This document shows, in pieces, positions 1-12,133 of a DNA stretch of 64,000 nucleotides. The number at the start of each line of letters is the position of its first letter. Positions within the stretch are counted from its first letter, which is position 1. The position numbers and the translations under genes were made by a program. The notes under the pieces were generated by a model. It saw nothing but the letters and a program-made list of their open reading frames with translations, was not told the origin of the DNA and ran no database searches. Source of the DNA: Hippophae tibetana (taxonomy: Eukaryota > Streptophyta > Magnoliopsida > Rosales > Elaeagnaceae); contig CM072812.1 in assembly GCA_037013495.1 (NCBI GenBank), forward strand, positions 36,228,501 through 36,292,500, given 5' to 3'.

Positions 1-634
1 TAGTTTTTATAGTTGTTTCTCCAAACAACACCTCTATTCTCCAACCTACTTACATTTACTTGATCGACAACAAATATGAGTAATTTAGATTTATAGTTGC
101 AATTTTTAAAAATAAATTTACAAATTAAGGTTTTATTTTGTTATTCTGTGCTTACTTATGATTATTCTGCAATCTTTTGTGGCAATTTTCCAAAATATTG
201 GTTTTTATATAATGCTTCTTTTAGTTTCTTATCTCTAGTTTTTTTAATTCTAACATTTTCTTTTTAATTAACTTATAATTTCTTTAATTCTTTTAGTTAT
301 TTTATTCTTTTATCGTATCAATTATTAAAACATAAAATTTAATGTAATAATTATTTAATTATAAAAAATAAATATTTTTTAAAATTTATTGATCGTAAAT
401 ATTAAAGAAAAAACAATAAAATAGATTATCTTATCTACATAATTCAATCCAAACCTAATCTTAAGATTGATTGTATAAGTTATATTAGATTGGATTGAAT
501 TTTAACTTTTGATATCCAAAAATTATCAATTTCATTTTAATTCAAATATATACCAACTAATTATATATATAATTGATATATTAGGTGTTATAAAAATAAA
601 AAAAAATAAAAAAATTTTAATAGGCAATGGTGAC
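1..634. other. AT-rich flank, no gene seen
   Basis: Very AT-rich sequence left of the first copia element. No open frame with recognisable domains and no clear terminal repeats were found. It is probably ordinary intergenic DNA. Confidence 0.5.
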
Positions 635-1035
635 TGTTGGGTTAGTTTTCTAAACCCCTCTTAGATGTTGGGTTAGTTTTCTAAATCCTTCACTTGTTCG
701 TCTCAATTTTGAAGATTGAGTTCACACACATTTTGGAGATTAAGATGAGTTTTTTTGCTGTATTTTCAGCTTCTTATTACATCAATTTATAGGAAATAAA
801 CTGCTGAAATTTCAATAGTTTTATAGAATTTCAGTAGTGGAAAACACCACTCCTTAAAACTAGGAACTCATGCTCACACCACTCATGAAAACATGGAATG
901 CTGAAAACATGGATTGCTTAAAACAATCCTAAAATTAAGACAGTAATAGCAGCTACTTTCAACACCCAACCTTAAACTGATTTTTCTACTGAAAAACAGT
1001 TTACAGTTTTCTTGATTGATTTTCAACCTTGAGCA
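635..1035 (-). repeat. 3' LTR of the first copia element
   Basis: 401 bp with TG...CA ends on the plus strand. It aligns with 5208-5515 over about 300 bp, including shared words such as gaactcatgctcacaccac. Two near-identical words (gttgggttagttttctaaa) stand 25-30 bp apart at its start. Confidence 0.85.
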
Positions 1036-1047
1036 ATCCTCCCTTGT
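1036..1047 (-). other. Polypurine tract (copia element 1)
   Basis: Read on the minus strand the sequence is AAGGGAGGA followed by the LTR start. This is the expected position and composition for the plus-strand primer of a minus-oriented element. Confidence 0.6.
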
Positions 1048-1049
1048 TC

Positions 1050-4000
1050 GAGACCGAAGACTAAGCAACTTCCTAAGTTTCTCAAAACTTGGTTGCTTGA
1101 GAGGTTTGGTTAGAATATCTGCTACCTATTCTGAACTTTTGCAATATTTCAACTCAATAACCCCATCTTGACATAAGTCACGAAGAAAATGAAATCTGAC
1201 ATCTATGTGTTTGCTCCTCCCGTGCATTACTGGATTTTTAGACAGTTTGATAGTAGACATGTTATCACAATAGATTATCATAGGGATGTCCTTCTTCATT
1301 CTTAGGACTTCAAACATTTTCTTCATCTAGATCCCTTGGCAAGAGCTTGATGTTGCTGTCACATACTCAACTTCAGTAGTTCATAGAGTGACTATATGTT
1401 TCTTCTTTGAGGACCATGAGATAGCTCTTGAGCTTAACATATAAGCATGGCCTGATATGTTATTTCTGTCATTTAGATATCCTGCATAATCACTATCAGT
1501 GTAACCATAGAAATCCGAGTTATCATCTTTCTTATAAAACATTTCATAGTCTAATGTCCCCTTCACGTATCTTAGAATTCTTCTTGTTGCATTCAGGTGC
1601 AACTCTATTGGTTTTTCCATGTATCTACTTATCAGGCTTACACCATACATGATGTCTGGTCTATTTGAAGTAAGATACATGGGACTTCCAACGAGTTGTT
1701 TGAAGAAAGTGTTATCAATCCCTCTTCCTCTTTCATCCTTGCTGATTTTTAATCCAGGTTCAACTGGAGTCCTAATGGCTCGACAATCTTCCATCTGAAA
1801 TCTTTCAAGCACCTTTTGTGCATATTTCTTTTGGTAAATGAAGTTACCAAAAGAGTTTTGAATTACTTCTATCCCCAAGAAGTAGTGCAGTAATCCTAGA
1901 TCTATCATCTCGAATTCTTTCATCATTGAGTTTTTGAACTCATTTAGCATTTCTTGATTGTTTCCTATATAGATTAGGTCATCAACATAGAGTGACATGA
2001 TTAAAAGTTTACCTCCAATTCCAGCCTTAGTGTACAATGTATGTTCTGAGGAACATTTCCTAAAACCTAACTTGGGAAAATAGGTGTCAATTCTATTGTA
2101 CCATGCTCGTGGAGCTTGTTTCAGGCCATAGAGTGCTTTCTTCAAATTTAGTACTTTTTCTTCTTTTCCCTTTTGAACAAAACCAGGAGGTTGTTCAACA
2201 TAAACCTCTTCCTGCAATTCTCCATGGAGAAAAGCAGACTTTACATCCATCTGTAGAATCTTCTAGGATTTCTTTGCAGCCAAGGATATGAGCATTCTTA
2301 TAGTTTCATGCCTTGCTATAGGTGCAAAAACTTCATTATAGTTTATGCCCTGCTTTTTTTTGTATCCTTTAGCCATTAAACAAGCTTTATATTTATCAAC
2401 CTCTCCTCTTTCATTCACTTTTGTTTTGAATACCCAATTTACCCCAATCTACTTTTTCCCTTTAGGTAAATCGATGAGCTTCTAAGTGTTATTCTTCTCA
2501 ATTGATAGTATCTCACTGTCCATTGCCTCCTTCCATTTATCTTCCTTCACAGCTTCATCAAAGGTGATGAGATCACTACCAATGAACAAGGAAAAGTTGG
2601 TAGTGTCTTCATCTGAACCACTGAAAATTGTCTCATAGTCTATCATCCAAGGAGGCCTTGTCAGCGTTTGAGGGTTTCTCAGATTATAAACCCTCCTTTC
2701 TTTAGATTCCTCATCACTTTGAGCTGATGTGTGAGTTTGAGGCTCCTGTGGCGATGTTAGTGGCTGAGGGATTTCAGTCACTTGAGTTGTCCTTTCATCA
2801 TCTGCTTCACTTTCCACTGGCACATTCTTTGGTGTTTCTGGTCGTTCTCCCCAATTCCACCTTTTGTCCTCATGAAACACCACGTCACGACTTATCACTA
2901 TCTTTCCTGAAACTGGGTTAAATAGTTTATAAGCTTTTGACAATTCACTTACCCCTAGGAACACCCATTTCTCAGTCTTGTCATCCAGCCTTTTCCTTCT
3001 CTGATCAGGTATGTGTGCATATGTTATGCAACCAAATACCTTGAAATGATCTACAGTTGGCTTTTTTCCATTCCATGCTTCTTGTGGAGTCATGTTCTTA
3101 ACAGAAAATGTTGGACTTCTATTAAGAATGTGAACTGTCCAACAAATAGCTTCATGCCAGAAAACTTTGGGAACTTGTCCTGTTGCGTGTAAACTCCTTA
3201 CCATATTGACTATGGTACGATTCTTCCTCTCACATACACCATTTTGTTGTGGTGTATAAGTTGTTGTCAACTGTCTCCTAATTCCCTTTTCATTGCAAAA
3301 CTCAAAAAACTCCTTAGAATAGAATTCTCCTCCTCGATATGTTCTTAGATATTTGATCTTTTTTTCTGTCTGTGTCTCCACTAGAGAAGTGAAATTTTTG
3401 AAAACTTTAAAAGCATCGGACTTTTCCTACAAGAAATACACCCAAACTTTTCTACTGTAGTCATCTATGAAGGTTATGAAAAATCTTTTACCTCCATTAG
3501 ATGTAGGGGACATTGGAACACAAAAATCTGAGTGAATTAGCTCCAGGATCTTATGGGTTCTTGTTAATTTTCCTGTAGGAAACATATCACAGTCATGTTT
3601 CCTTGTGATGCAATTCTCACATGTTGTTAAGGAAGGCATTGTGATTTTAGGTAGTCCTTCCACCATGTGCATTTGTTTTAGAATCCTGGGGCCGTTGAAA
3701 TGAAGATGCCCATATCTATCATGTCATCTCCACACTGAAACATTTTCTTTGGCCATCAAACATGTTTGCACTAATTTAATTTTGAGAGGGAAGAGTTGAT
3801 TTCTTATCATCTACACCACTACAATTGATCCATGTTTGGGATCATAAATCTCACACTCTCTCTTTTTAATTGTGATCGTGTAACCTTTGTCTTGCAAATG
3901 GCCAGCACTTAGCAGATTTATTTTTAAGTCAGGTATGTAAAATACATTAGATATTACCTCAATGAACTCATTCTTAGTTCTTATCTGAATATCACCCATT

Positions 4001-5143
4001 CGTTCAACCTTCACAGTTGATCGATCACCAAAACTAACAAAAGTGGTGAAACTCTCATCTAGATTAGAAAAGGATGACTTACAACCGCTCATATGGTTAC
4101 TACAACCTGTGTCCACGTAACATGTGTCTTCATCCGTGTCTTCCATTGCATGGAAGGCCATCAACAAAGTCTCCTCTTCTTTCTCCTTTCCCTTTTCTAC
4201 AAAGTTGGATCTTTCACCATTTTCTTTGGTCATTTTTGTGTAACACTCATTTTTGTAATGACCTAAGTTCCCACATCTGTAACATTCGACCTTAGATTTT
4301 TCAAAATGTCTCTTCTTGTTTTGATCATCATCCCTTCGAGTTTGAGAAAATGATTTAGTTCCTTCTCTACTCCATTCCATATCTTCATCTTTTCTGTAGT
4401 TTTTGTTGTAAGAGTGTTGTCCTCGAACTCTTCCACGTCCACCAATACCTCTACCTCTTCCTCTTGTGTTTGAAGACTCATTAAAGGTGGAAACCTTCAA
4501 TGCCTGCATTTTCTTCAGCTGAACTGGTCCTATTAATTCTTTGCTCATGCATGAGCAAGGAACTCTGCAGTTCATCTATGAACATATCTTCAACTATATT
4601 AGACTCCCCAATTGAGCAGACCACATAGTCGAACTTGGGAGTCAAGGACCTTAGTATTTTCTCAACCACAATGTCATCTGTGGTTTTCTCACCGTGAAGA
4701 CGCATCTTGTTTGCCACTGTCATCACTTTTCCAAAGTAGTCATTTATTGTTTCTCCTTTCTTCATTTGAAGAGTTTCAAAATCTCTTCTCAGAGTTTGAA
4801 GTTGTGCCCGTTTCACTCTATTGGAACCCTGGTACTTCTTTTTCATAGAGTCCCAGATGTCATTAGTCGTATCCTTGTTAAGGATTGTCTCCAAAATAGA
4901 CCTATCGGTTGCCTAAAATAGGTAATTCATTACCTTCACATCCTTCAATTTTAGTGCATTATTTTTCTACTTCTATTAAGCAGAAACCTCTTAATTGTCC
5001 AGTTTAATCTCTTCAATCCCAGTTTCTATAAGATCCCAAAATTTCTTAGATCTTAAAAAGTTTTCCATCAGCATATTCCAGTGATCGTGACCATCAAATA
5101 TGGGAATAGCTGGTTGGACAAAACTTCCATTTTCTGTAGCCAT
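1050..5143 (-). pseudogene. Broken copia gag-pol polyprotein
   Basis: Read from 5143 downward. The gag region (UBN2-type) is recognisable at 4481-4894, and its first part (4895-5143) contains several stops. A frameshift near 4490-4530 moves the frame to 3811-4575, which holds an RGRG-rich segment, an intact CCHC zinc knuckle (CYRCGNLGHYKNEC) and the protease motif YVDTGCSNHMSG. Integrase follows: a Cys-x2-Cys pair at 3600-3640, HSD at about 3540, and an NGVCERKNR motif at about 3220-3250. A stop separates 3427 from 3381. Reverse transcriptase spans about 2480-1500, with [11 protein letters not shown] and a YVDD catalytic motif near 1990. RNase H (1126-1380) is again cut by stops. The products would be capsid and replication enzymes, but this copy cannot make them. 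Confidence 0.88.
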
Positions 5144-5193
5144 TTTACTGCTACAAAGTTTTGGCTGCTGTTTTTTTTTCAGCTCCCTTTTTG

Positions 5194-5205
5194 ACTTTAA
5201 TACCA
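5194..5205 (-). other. Primer binding site (copia element 1)
   Basis: The minus-strand sequence TGGTATTAAAG lies 2 nt inside the 5' LTR. It resembles the usual copia site complementary to the initiator methionine tRNA (TGGTATCAGAG), with two changes. Confidence 0.65.
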
Positions 5206-5207
5206 GA

Positions 5208-5515
5208 TATTGGATTAGTTTTCTAAAACACTCTTAGATATTGGGTTAGTTTTCTAAACAATTCACTTGTTTATCTCAATTTTGAAGATTAAGTTCACAC
5301 ACATTTTAGAGATTAAGATGAGTTTTTCTGCTTGTATTTTCAACTTCTTATTACATTAATTTATAGGAAATAAACTATTAAAATTTTAGTAATTTTATAG
5401 AATTTTTAGAGTGAAAAACACTATTCTTTAAAACTAGGAACTCATGCTCACACCACTTATGAAAATATAGAAGGATGAAAACATAAATTGCTTAAAAAAT
5501 CCTAAAATTAAGATA
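5208..5515 (-). repeat. 5' LTR of the first copia element (partial)
   Basis: Aligns with the inner 300 bp of the 635-1035 LTR. Homology stops near 5515, where AT-rich sequence begins. Most differences from the other LTR place A or T here where the left copy has G or C. Confidence 0.8.
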
Positions 5516-5858
5516 AAATTTAAATAATTATAAAAATAAATACATATTTTTATTTAAATAATAATAAAATAGTTACTATAATATCATTACACAATTTATA
5601 TCCTAACAAATGGTCGTTAATAAAACATAGATACTTTATTAACAAATTATAACAGATTCGACTAAATCATTTTCTAAAACTGGACCACACCAATGATCAT
5701 ACATATTATTAAACCAATAATTATATTAAAAAAAACTTACCACATATAATATTATATAAAAAAGAGTTTAAAAACTTAATAACCAAAATATTAATCTAAA
5801 ACCAAAAGACATATCACATATAACACATATAACATGTTAATTACTGACTACTCCCAAA
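5516..5858. other. AT-rich spacer, likely 3' flank of the P450 gene
   Basis: About 340 bp of AT-rich DNA between the truncated LTR and the P450 stop codon. It may hold the P450 3' UTR. I see no other feature. Confidence 0.4.
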
Positions 5859-7572
5859 CTAAACAACACCATTAATAGATCTTTTCACAGCAATAGCATG
5901 CAAAGGGTTCTTCATTTCACAAGACAGATTCAGAACCTCACTTAGATCAACTTGGTGTGCCACGTCATCTACCCACTTAAAATGGTGCACCAGCTCAGCA
6001 ACCCAAAGTCCCACACTCACCAATCCCAAGTTCTTCCCAGGACAAACCCTCCGTCCAGCTCCAAACGGTGCAAGCCTCAAGTCATTACCTCTAACATCCA
6101 CGTCAGCACCTCCTTGACACACCATAAACCTCTCTGGCTTAAACACGTGCGGGTCTTCCCAGACTTGTGGATCGTGAGTGATGGCCCACATGTTCACCAT
6201 GGCTGTTGTTTTTGCCGGGACCACCATTCCGTTACTAAGATGCACATCGGACGTGGACAGTCGGGCCCACGAGAGTAATGGTCCAGGTGGGTGAACCCTT
6301 AGGGTTTCCTTCACCACCGCCTGCAAGTATGGCAAGTTCGCCACCTCAGCGTCTGTCATGCTTTTTCTGTCACCGACGACATTCTCTATCTCTCTGTGAA
6401 GTTTTTCTTGAACGTTTGGATTTATAACCAACTCGGCCATTACCCACTCAGTTAACAAAGTTGTTGTATCAGTTCCTCTAAAAATCATTTCCTGCAAAAA
6501 TCGTTAAACCAACTTAGTGAGTCTACTCGGTTTCCTATTATTCAGTACCTTTAAGAATTTGAAAAGAAAATAAGAAACATACCCATAAGATAGCAACCAT
6601 GTCATTTTCATCTAGCTTTTCCTCACCATCCAAAGAGAGTAACACATCAACAAAATCACCATAATCAGAGAGGTTCTTAGATTGTCTAACTCGGTGTTCT
6701 TCAATGATAACCCGAACGAATTTTCTAACTCGGAAAACGAGTTTTGAGCAGCGCTCATTGATACGAAATGGGTCATAAAAGTAATTTAGCCATGGAAGAT
6801 AATCAGACAAATTAAAAGAACCCAAAAGTTCAAAACCTTCTCTAACCATTTCTTTAAGCTCCTTCAACTCTTCCCAATCTTTTTCAGGATTGTACCTTTT
6901 GCCAAATACGCTTCCCATAATGTTGTTCAATGAAGCAAGTTGAAGATGATTTCTCAAACAAACAATCCCACAATTTTTCTGTACATTTTCTATATTACGA
7001 AGCATGATGGCGCAGTCTAGCTGACGACCAGCTTCGTGTGCTTGAATGCGCCGGGGTGCAAACAAGTGAGTGGAAGAAATTCTTCTCAGAAGTCGCCAAT
7101 AAGTACCGTTAGGAGCGAAGCCAATGGCTCGGCTGAACATAAGGTTTTTAGCCGACTGTTTAAGCGGTCGATCAGCAAAGTGCGGTGAAGTTAAGATTTC
7201 ATGAGCCGTTTTAGGATCGGAAGAGACGACAAGAGGAGTTGAACCGAGGCTTAAAGCCATGAGTTGAGTATTGGTTCGAGTCGAAGCCATAGCGGCTAAA
7301 GAACGGTGAGCCAAACGACGACTTAAAGTGAAAAGGCTACCAAAAATTGGGAGACCACGAGGACCAGGAATGGGAATGGTTCCTCTATGATTCCTTCCAT
7401 TATTCCATGCAATCCCACCAATGGAAAAAGCCCAAGTGAGAAGACCAATTGAAAGAAATGCCAGAAACAAGGATATAAAAATATAGACATCTAGAAGGTT
7501 CTTGGAGCCGAGAAAAGCTGGGAATGTGAAAACCCACCAGCTTACGTCTTTATTAAAATAAACCAACTCCAT
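5859..7572 (-). CDS. CYP78A7: Cytochrome P450, CYP78A7-type (two exons)
   Basis: Plant CYP78A monooxygenases are ER-anchored, heme-dependent enzymes that promote organ and seed growth; their exact substrate is not settled. Exon 1 is 6583-7572 (ATG at 7572) and exon 2 is 5859-6491. The 91-bp intron has GT (6582-6581) and AG (6493-6492) borders, and the join makes a 540-residue protein, a normal length. Visible motifs: a hydrophobic N-terminal anchor at about residues 28-55, the proline hinge PIPGPRGLP at 67-75, the I-helix FRGTDTT at 334-340, the K-helix ETLR at 392-395, PERF at 449-452 and the heme loop [10 protein letters not shown] at 473-482 with Cys480 as heme ligand. The single intron before the I-helix is typical of CYP78A. 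The MEL N-terminus, the [12 protein letters not shown] segment and overall wording point to the CYP78A7 branch rather than CYP78A5. No lesion is seen. Confidence 0.93.
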
Positions 7573-7661
7573 TTTCGCAGAAGGAATAGTTATTGAAGAG
7601 GAAAACGAGAGAAAAGTATGAGGGGTTGATAGTGTTGTATTATGTATGTGTCTATATACAC

Positions 7662-7671
7662 GTATATATAG
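7662..7671 (-). promoter_or_regulatory. Candidate TATA box of the P450 gene
   Basis: The minus strand reads CCTATATATACG about 90-100 bp upstream of the ATG. This suggests a leader of roughly 60 nt if transcription starts 30 bp downstream. It is a motif match only, but the rest of this upstream stretch is less TATA-like. Confidence 0.45.
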
Positions 7672-7672
7672 G

Positions 7673-10609
7673 GGAGTGAAAACGGTGGTTTGATATCTTA
7701 ATAATTAAAGTAGGATTTTGTATTTATGGAAATCTTAAATCTAAATAGTCTTTTGGTTTTGGGTTTTCGCTAAAATTAATATTAAATTTGGAAAGAAAGG
7801 GGAGACGGCAGACCGGCAGATAGAGAAATGAGAAGTTAGAATGTACATCTTATAAATAATTATAATTATAATTATTAGTAAAAGTTTAATGATTTTTTTT
7901 AAACAGTCAAATTACTTAAAATCCAACATATATTAATATTATTATATATATATATAGTTATATAAAAAATTCAATTTTAATAATAAAACATATAATATTT
8001 TTGAATAATTATATTAAATTTTATTTATTTTTATTTTACTTATAAATATGTGTTAAATAATTAAAAAATTAATATCTATATTTTAAATAATTTAATAGAG
8101 TAAGAATTATATTAATATTTAATTTTTTAATTTAGACATATTTTTGAATAAGTATTAAAAATAAGAAGAAGAGTAGTTAAACTGTGATACAATTAATAAT
8201 AATTTATAACCGAGAATTATTAATTAAATTTATGAGATATTTATGATTATTATATAACTCCACGCCCCATTCTTAATAGGAATTGATATTTACTAGCATA
8301 AAATATTAATATTAAAATAAATAAATATATTATCTTATAATTGTTTAATTATTTTAAAAGAGTATAAATATATGCGGTTAACCATAAACTATATTTTATA
8401 TTATATAAATATTTTTTGAACTCTATAAAATAAAATAAAAATGCATTTTCTTTTAATAAATACATATAAGTAATGGACCAATTTAGTACCATATAGAACT
8501 TATATAATTTATGATAATTAAATGCATTTATTTAAAGGAATTAAAGTATAGTACAAGAGTTTTTTTTTTCAATTAGTACTGATTTTGAGTGTAAGGATAA
8601 TGGATGAGAATCATATAACTTTTGATCATGTTTTCTTTACTTAGGGAAGGGACCAGCTAATCACCGGGTAATCCTGTTTGAAGAGTTCAGTTAAATTAAT
8701 ATTTTTTGGACTCTGAATCATCATACTTGTCAAATACATACTTAATTGCTTTTATATATATAAAACACAATCTAATCAGTTTGACATGTATTTTTACGGT
8801 TACATTCATTGTAAGATGACATGTATTTTTCTATCAGTATCATGCTCTCTTTTTTTATAACAATTTTGATAACTGCACATGTAATTTATATTTAAGAAAT
8901 ATTAAATACGTATAAATTTATATTCATATTAATTATAGTGTGATATGTGATAAAAAAAATTAAAATAAATATTTTTTATTATTTTTTAAAATTATTTTAA
9001 CATATATCGTACTATAATTAATAAGAGTATAAATATGAATATAAATTTATGGGTTTTTAGTTTTATTTTCTTGATTTTTATGTTTATTTGAAGTTTGACA
9101 TGCGTTTTTTGGGTGCGAGTATGCAGTTCTTTTATTTTCTTGATTAGAACTTATGTAATGTTTTTAATCACATCTAAATTTAATATTTTCACATTAGCTT
9201 TGTACTTAAAAGCAATTAAACATTGAAAACTAATTAATTATAACGATTCAAATGTTAATTCAAATCAAGTTACGGTCAAAATATCCTTCTTTTTTTAATA
9301 TAAATAAAATAATATTTACATAGTCAAGCAATTGTAGTTATTTGGTCCATGTGCTCATATTAAATTTTTCGTTTCAAATTCTAATATGCTTTTAAATTAA
9401 ATAAAATTTCTAAAGCTATCATTAGAAATTTAAAAAACACTTATACAGTTGAGTTGTCAAATTATCTTATATGATTGTGAAAGCTGCATAGAATACGAAA
9501 TCTATATTCTACCTATTGGTTTTTCATTCAAGGGTTTATCCGTGCTTCAATTATAATCATTGTGAACAATTTGTAAGAATATAATTAATAAGAATCATAA
9601 TATTAAACAAAAGAGTTTAATTATCATGTATTATCTTCAATGTAATATTATATATATAATTAATATATGATAAATATACTAATAAAAGTAACTAAAAATA
9701 TGAGCCTTTGTTATATAAAATGTAAAAAAATTATCATACATATTTATCAACCACACACAAAATGGCACACCAAATATATATAAGATAGGTAAATTTCTCT
9801 CGAAAACAAATGCAAAAAAAAAAAAATTGATTTACTTGATGCTTTTAAAAAAGCATAAGAAGCATCACAAAAAACATTTTAACAATAAAAATATCATCTT
9901 AAAATTTATAATAATAAAAATAACATCAATTTATATTCAACTCATATATTTTTATTATTAAAAAGATATCACACATTATTTTATATTGAACACCCTCCAA
10001 TTAGATACCCTTCAAATTGAACAATGATTATTTTGACTCGTTCAATGTTAAATTCTATTTAATTGGATACAGTTTAATATTATTATGATATTATATTTTA
10101 ATATTATAAATTTTAGGATGTTATTTTTTCAACTTTTTTATTATTTATTTAAAAAAGAATTGTGACAAATTGTTATGATAATTATTATTTATTAATAAGA
10201 GCTTTATCCATTGATTAGTACAGTAATGTAATTAATTATATGATTATAATATTTTTTTAAATAATATTTGAGGTGATTTTAAAGTATGATTTAAAAGATA
10301 AAAAAAAATATTAGAATATTCATATGCAATTAATGTGACTATAATTAAATGGTTAAAAATTTAATATATATATATATATATGGGTTAAAATTCCTATAAA
10401 GTTATTAATGCTTTTTAAAACTATTAAAAAGTCTTTAAATTTAAAAATGAGTAATTATATCCTTTTTATTACTTGTTTTATTGTAATATTATCATTTAAA
10501 TTTTATACATTTTATTAACTTTATTGTAAATATTTTTCATAAAAAATTAAAAAATAGTAATACGAAGAGGTATAGTTGTAGTTTTCAAACCTATATATAG
10601 GTCTCTCTT
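7673..10609. other. AT-rich intergenic DNA
   Basis: About 2.9 kb of AT-rich sequence upstream of the P450 gene, with short ORFs only. The first few hundred bases may contain P450 regulatory sequence. A foldback repeat at 8905-9052 is listed separately. Confidence 0.45.
8905..9052. repeat. Small foldback (MITE-like) repeat
   Basis: The left arm, including ataaatttatattcatatta and attatagtgtgatatgtgat, is repeated in inverted form by the right arm near 8995-9050. The arms are about 55-60 bp around an AT-rich centre. It could be a very short MITE relic. No clear target duplication was identified. Confidence 0.5.
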
Positions 10610-10745
10610 TTTTTTAAAAAAAAAAAAAAGAAGAACACTAAATTTTTTTTATTAAATAAAAAAAACATTACATGGTAGAATTCGAACTTGAATTCATGAT
10701 GATAGGGTTGTAGAGTTATACCATTTAGACTACAAACTAATCCCA
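10610..10745 (-). repeat. tRNA-derived SINE-like relic
   Basis: On the minus strand from 10745 the sequence looks like a decayed tRNA: GGGATTAGTTTGTAG, a box-A-like TAGTCTAAATGG, and a box-B-like AGTTCGAATTC about 35-40 nt later. Low-complexity A/T runs follow at 10610-10670, as in a SINE tail. The stems no longer pair well, so it is not a functional tRNA gene. Family assignment is uncertain. Confidence 0.4.
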
Positions 10746-11867
10746 ATAAAAATCTATGGATGGATTTATTTGTAATTGATTCATAATAAAATATGGTTGT
10801 AATATTATTACATTTAAAATATACTAATTATATATTATCACAATTATTTTTGTTATTTTCATAATAAAAGTATATAAAATGTCTATTTTATCCTTGTTAT
10901 TGGTTACACCTTAATGCTACTAAGGGATGGAGGGTAGCCCCAATTGAATTTTTTTTGTAAAAAAATAATTTAATAGACCCACCTTTTTTATTTTATGTGT
11001 GTTATTATATATGTGAATAATATAACTTTAATATATTTGTAATTTAAGTCATTTTTAACATTTTATTCATTTTTTTAAGTACTCATGTTCATATTAATGT
11101 ATCTTATTAGTTAGAATTGAAATAATAAATAAAAATGAAACAAAAGAAATTTTTATATATTTATTAAAATAAGGTATATAATTTCGAGAAACATCAACGA
11201 ATAATATAATTTTTGTCCTTACCTAACATCATATTATAAAATACGAATCTATATTTTTTGTTTTTCATTCCTTATTTTCCATTTTGATCTCTGTATCCTT
11301 ATATCCAATTGGACAATTTTCGTAAAAAATTATCCCATTATAAAAAAGTAACATCCATGTATCCGACACTTAAAATCATACTAATTCATTTGCATTAAGT
11401 GTATTTAAGTAAATTATTCAAAAATAGTGGTTAATCACGTGATTTAATATATTGTCCGAGGTAATTTATTTTAAGGAAACTTTTAATTTATTATCCTTTA
11501 TAATTTTGAATATATGTTAAAAAAATTAGAGTTTTGGGAATAAAATTTAAGGAAAAAAAACCATAAGATTGATTGGAAAATTATTATATATAAATAATTT
11601 GTCTATTTTTTATATGAATGATAAGAATGTGATTCTCAATTCATATAATGAAAAGGTAATTTATCATGGGAATATAAATGCATGGCTGAATGTTTAATTA
11701 TTAAACGAGATAATTAATATAAGATATTAATTTAAGTTTGATTATATTACATAAGAGGTTTACTTTTAATCCATCAACAAAAAAACATATTTTTTTATAA
11801 TATAAGATAATATATGTTTTTTTATATAAAATATATGTATTTTTTTAAATATACGTTGTTTTACACC

Positions 11868-11933
<66 letters not shown>

Positions 11934-12133
11934 TATGAAAGTACGTGATTTATACATGTATTATCAATTTTTTACATATTTTTAATGTTAAAATAAATGT
12001 TTTATAATAATACGCACGTTTATTTGAATTAGTTGAAAGTACATAATTTATACATGTATGTATTCTATATAATATTATGTAATATATCACACTACAAACC
12101 ACAAAGCATAAATTTAATTTATAAAAGTCAATT
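10746..12133. other. AT-rich intergenic DNA
   Basis: No coding signal was found. It contains the (TA)n microsatellite annotated at 11872-11931 and otherwise unremarkable AT-rich sequence. Confidence 0.45.
11872..11931. repeat. (AT)n microsatellite
   Basis: An uninterrupted alternating A-T run of about 60 bp. It is likely polymorphic in length and prone to cruciform or slipped structures. Confidence 0.97.

Larger units (their letters stand above)
635..5515 (-). mobile_element. Old Ty1/copia LTR retrotransposon, minus strand, 5' LTR truncated
   Basis: Two related LTRs flank a broken copia gag-pol read on the minus strand. The 3' LTR (left, 635-1035) is complete, starting TGTTGGG and ending GAGCA. 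The 5' LTR (right) matches only to about 5515, so roughly 95 bp of its outer end has been lost and no target site duplication can be read. A primer binding site lies 2 nt inside the right LTR and a polypurine tract lies next to the left LTR. The domain order gag, protease, integrase, reverse transcriptase, RNase H is that of Ty1/copia. The reading frame is broken repeatedly, so the element is not autonomous. It lies between the window edge and the 3' end of the CYP78A7-like gene. Confidence 0.9.

Noticed and set aside
883..1068. Independent small protein at the end of the first copia element
   Set aside because: Its first residues are the RNase H tail of pol and the rest reads into the LTR.
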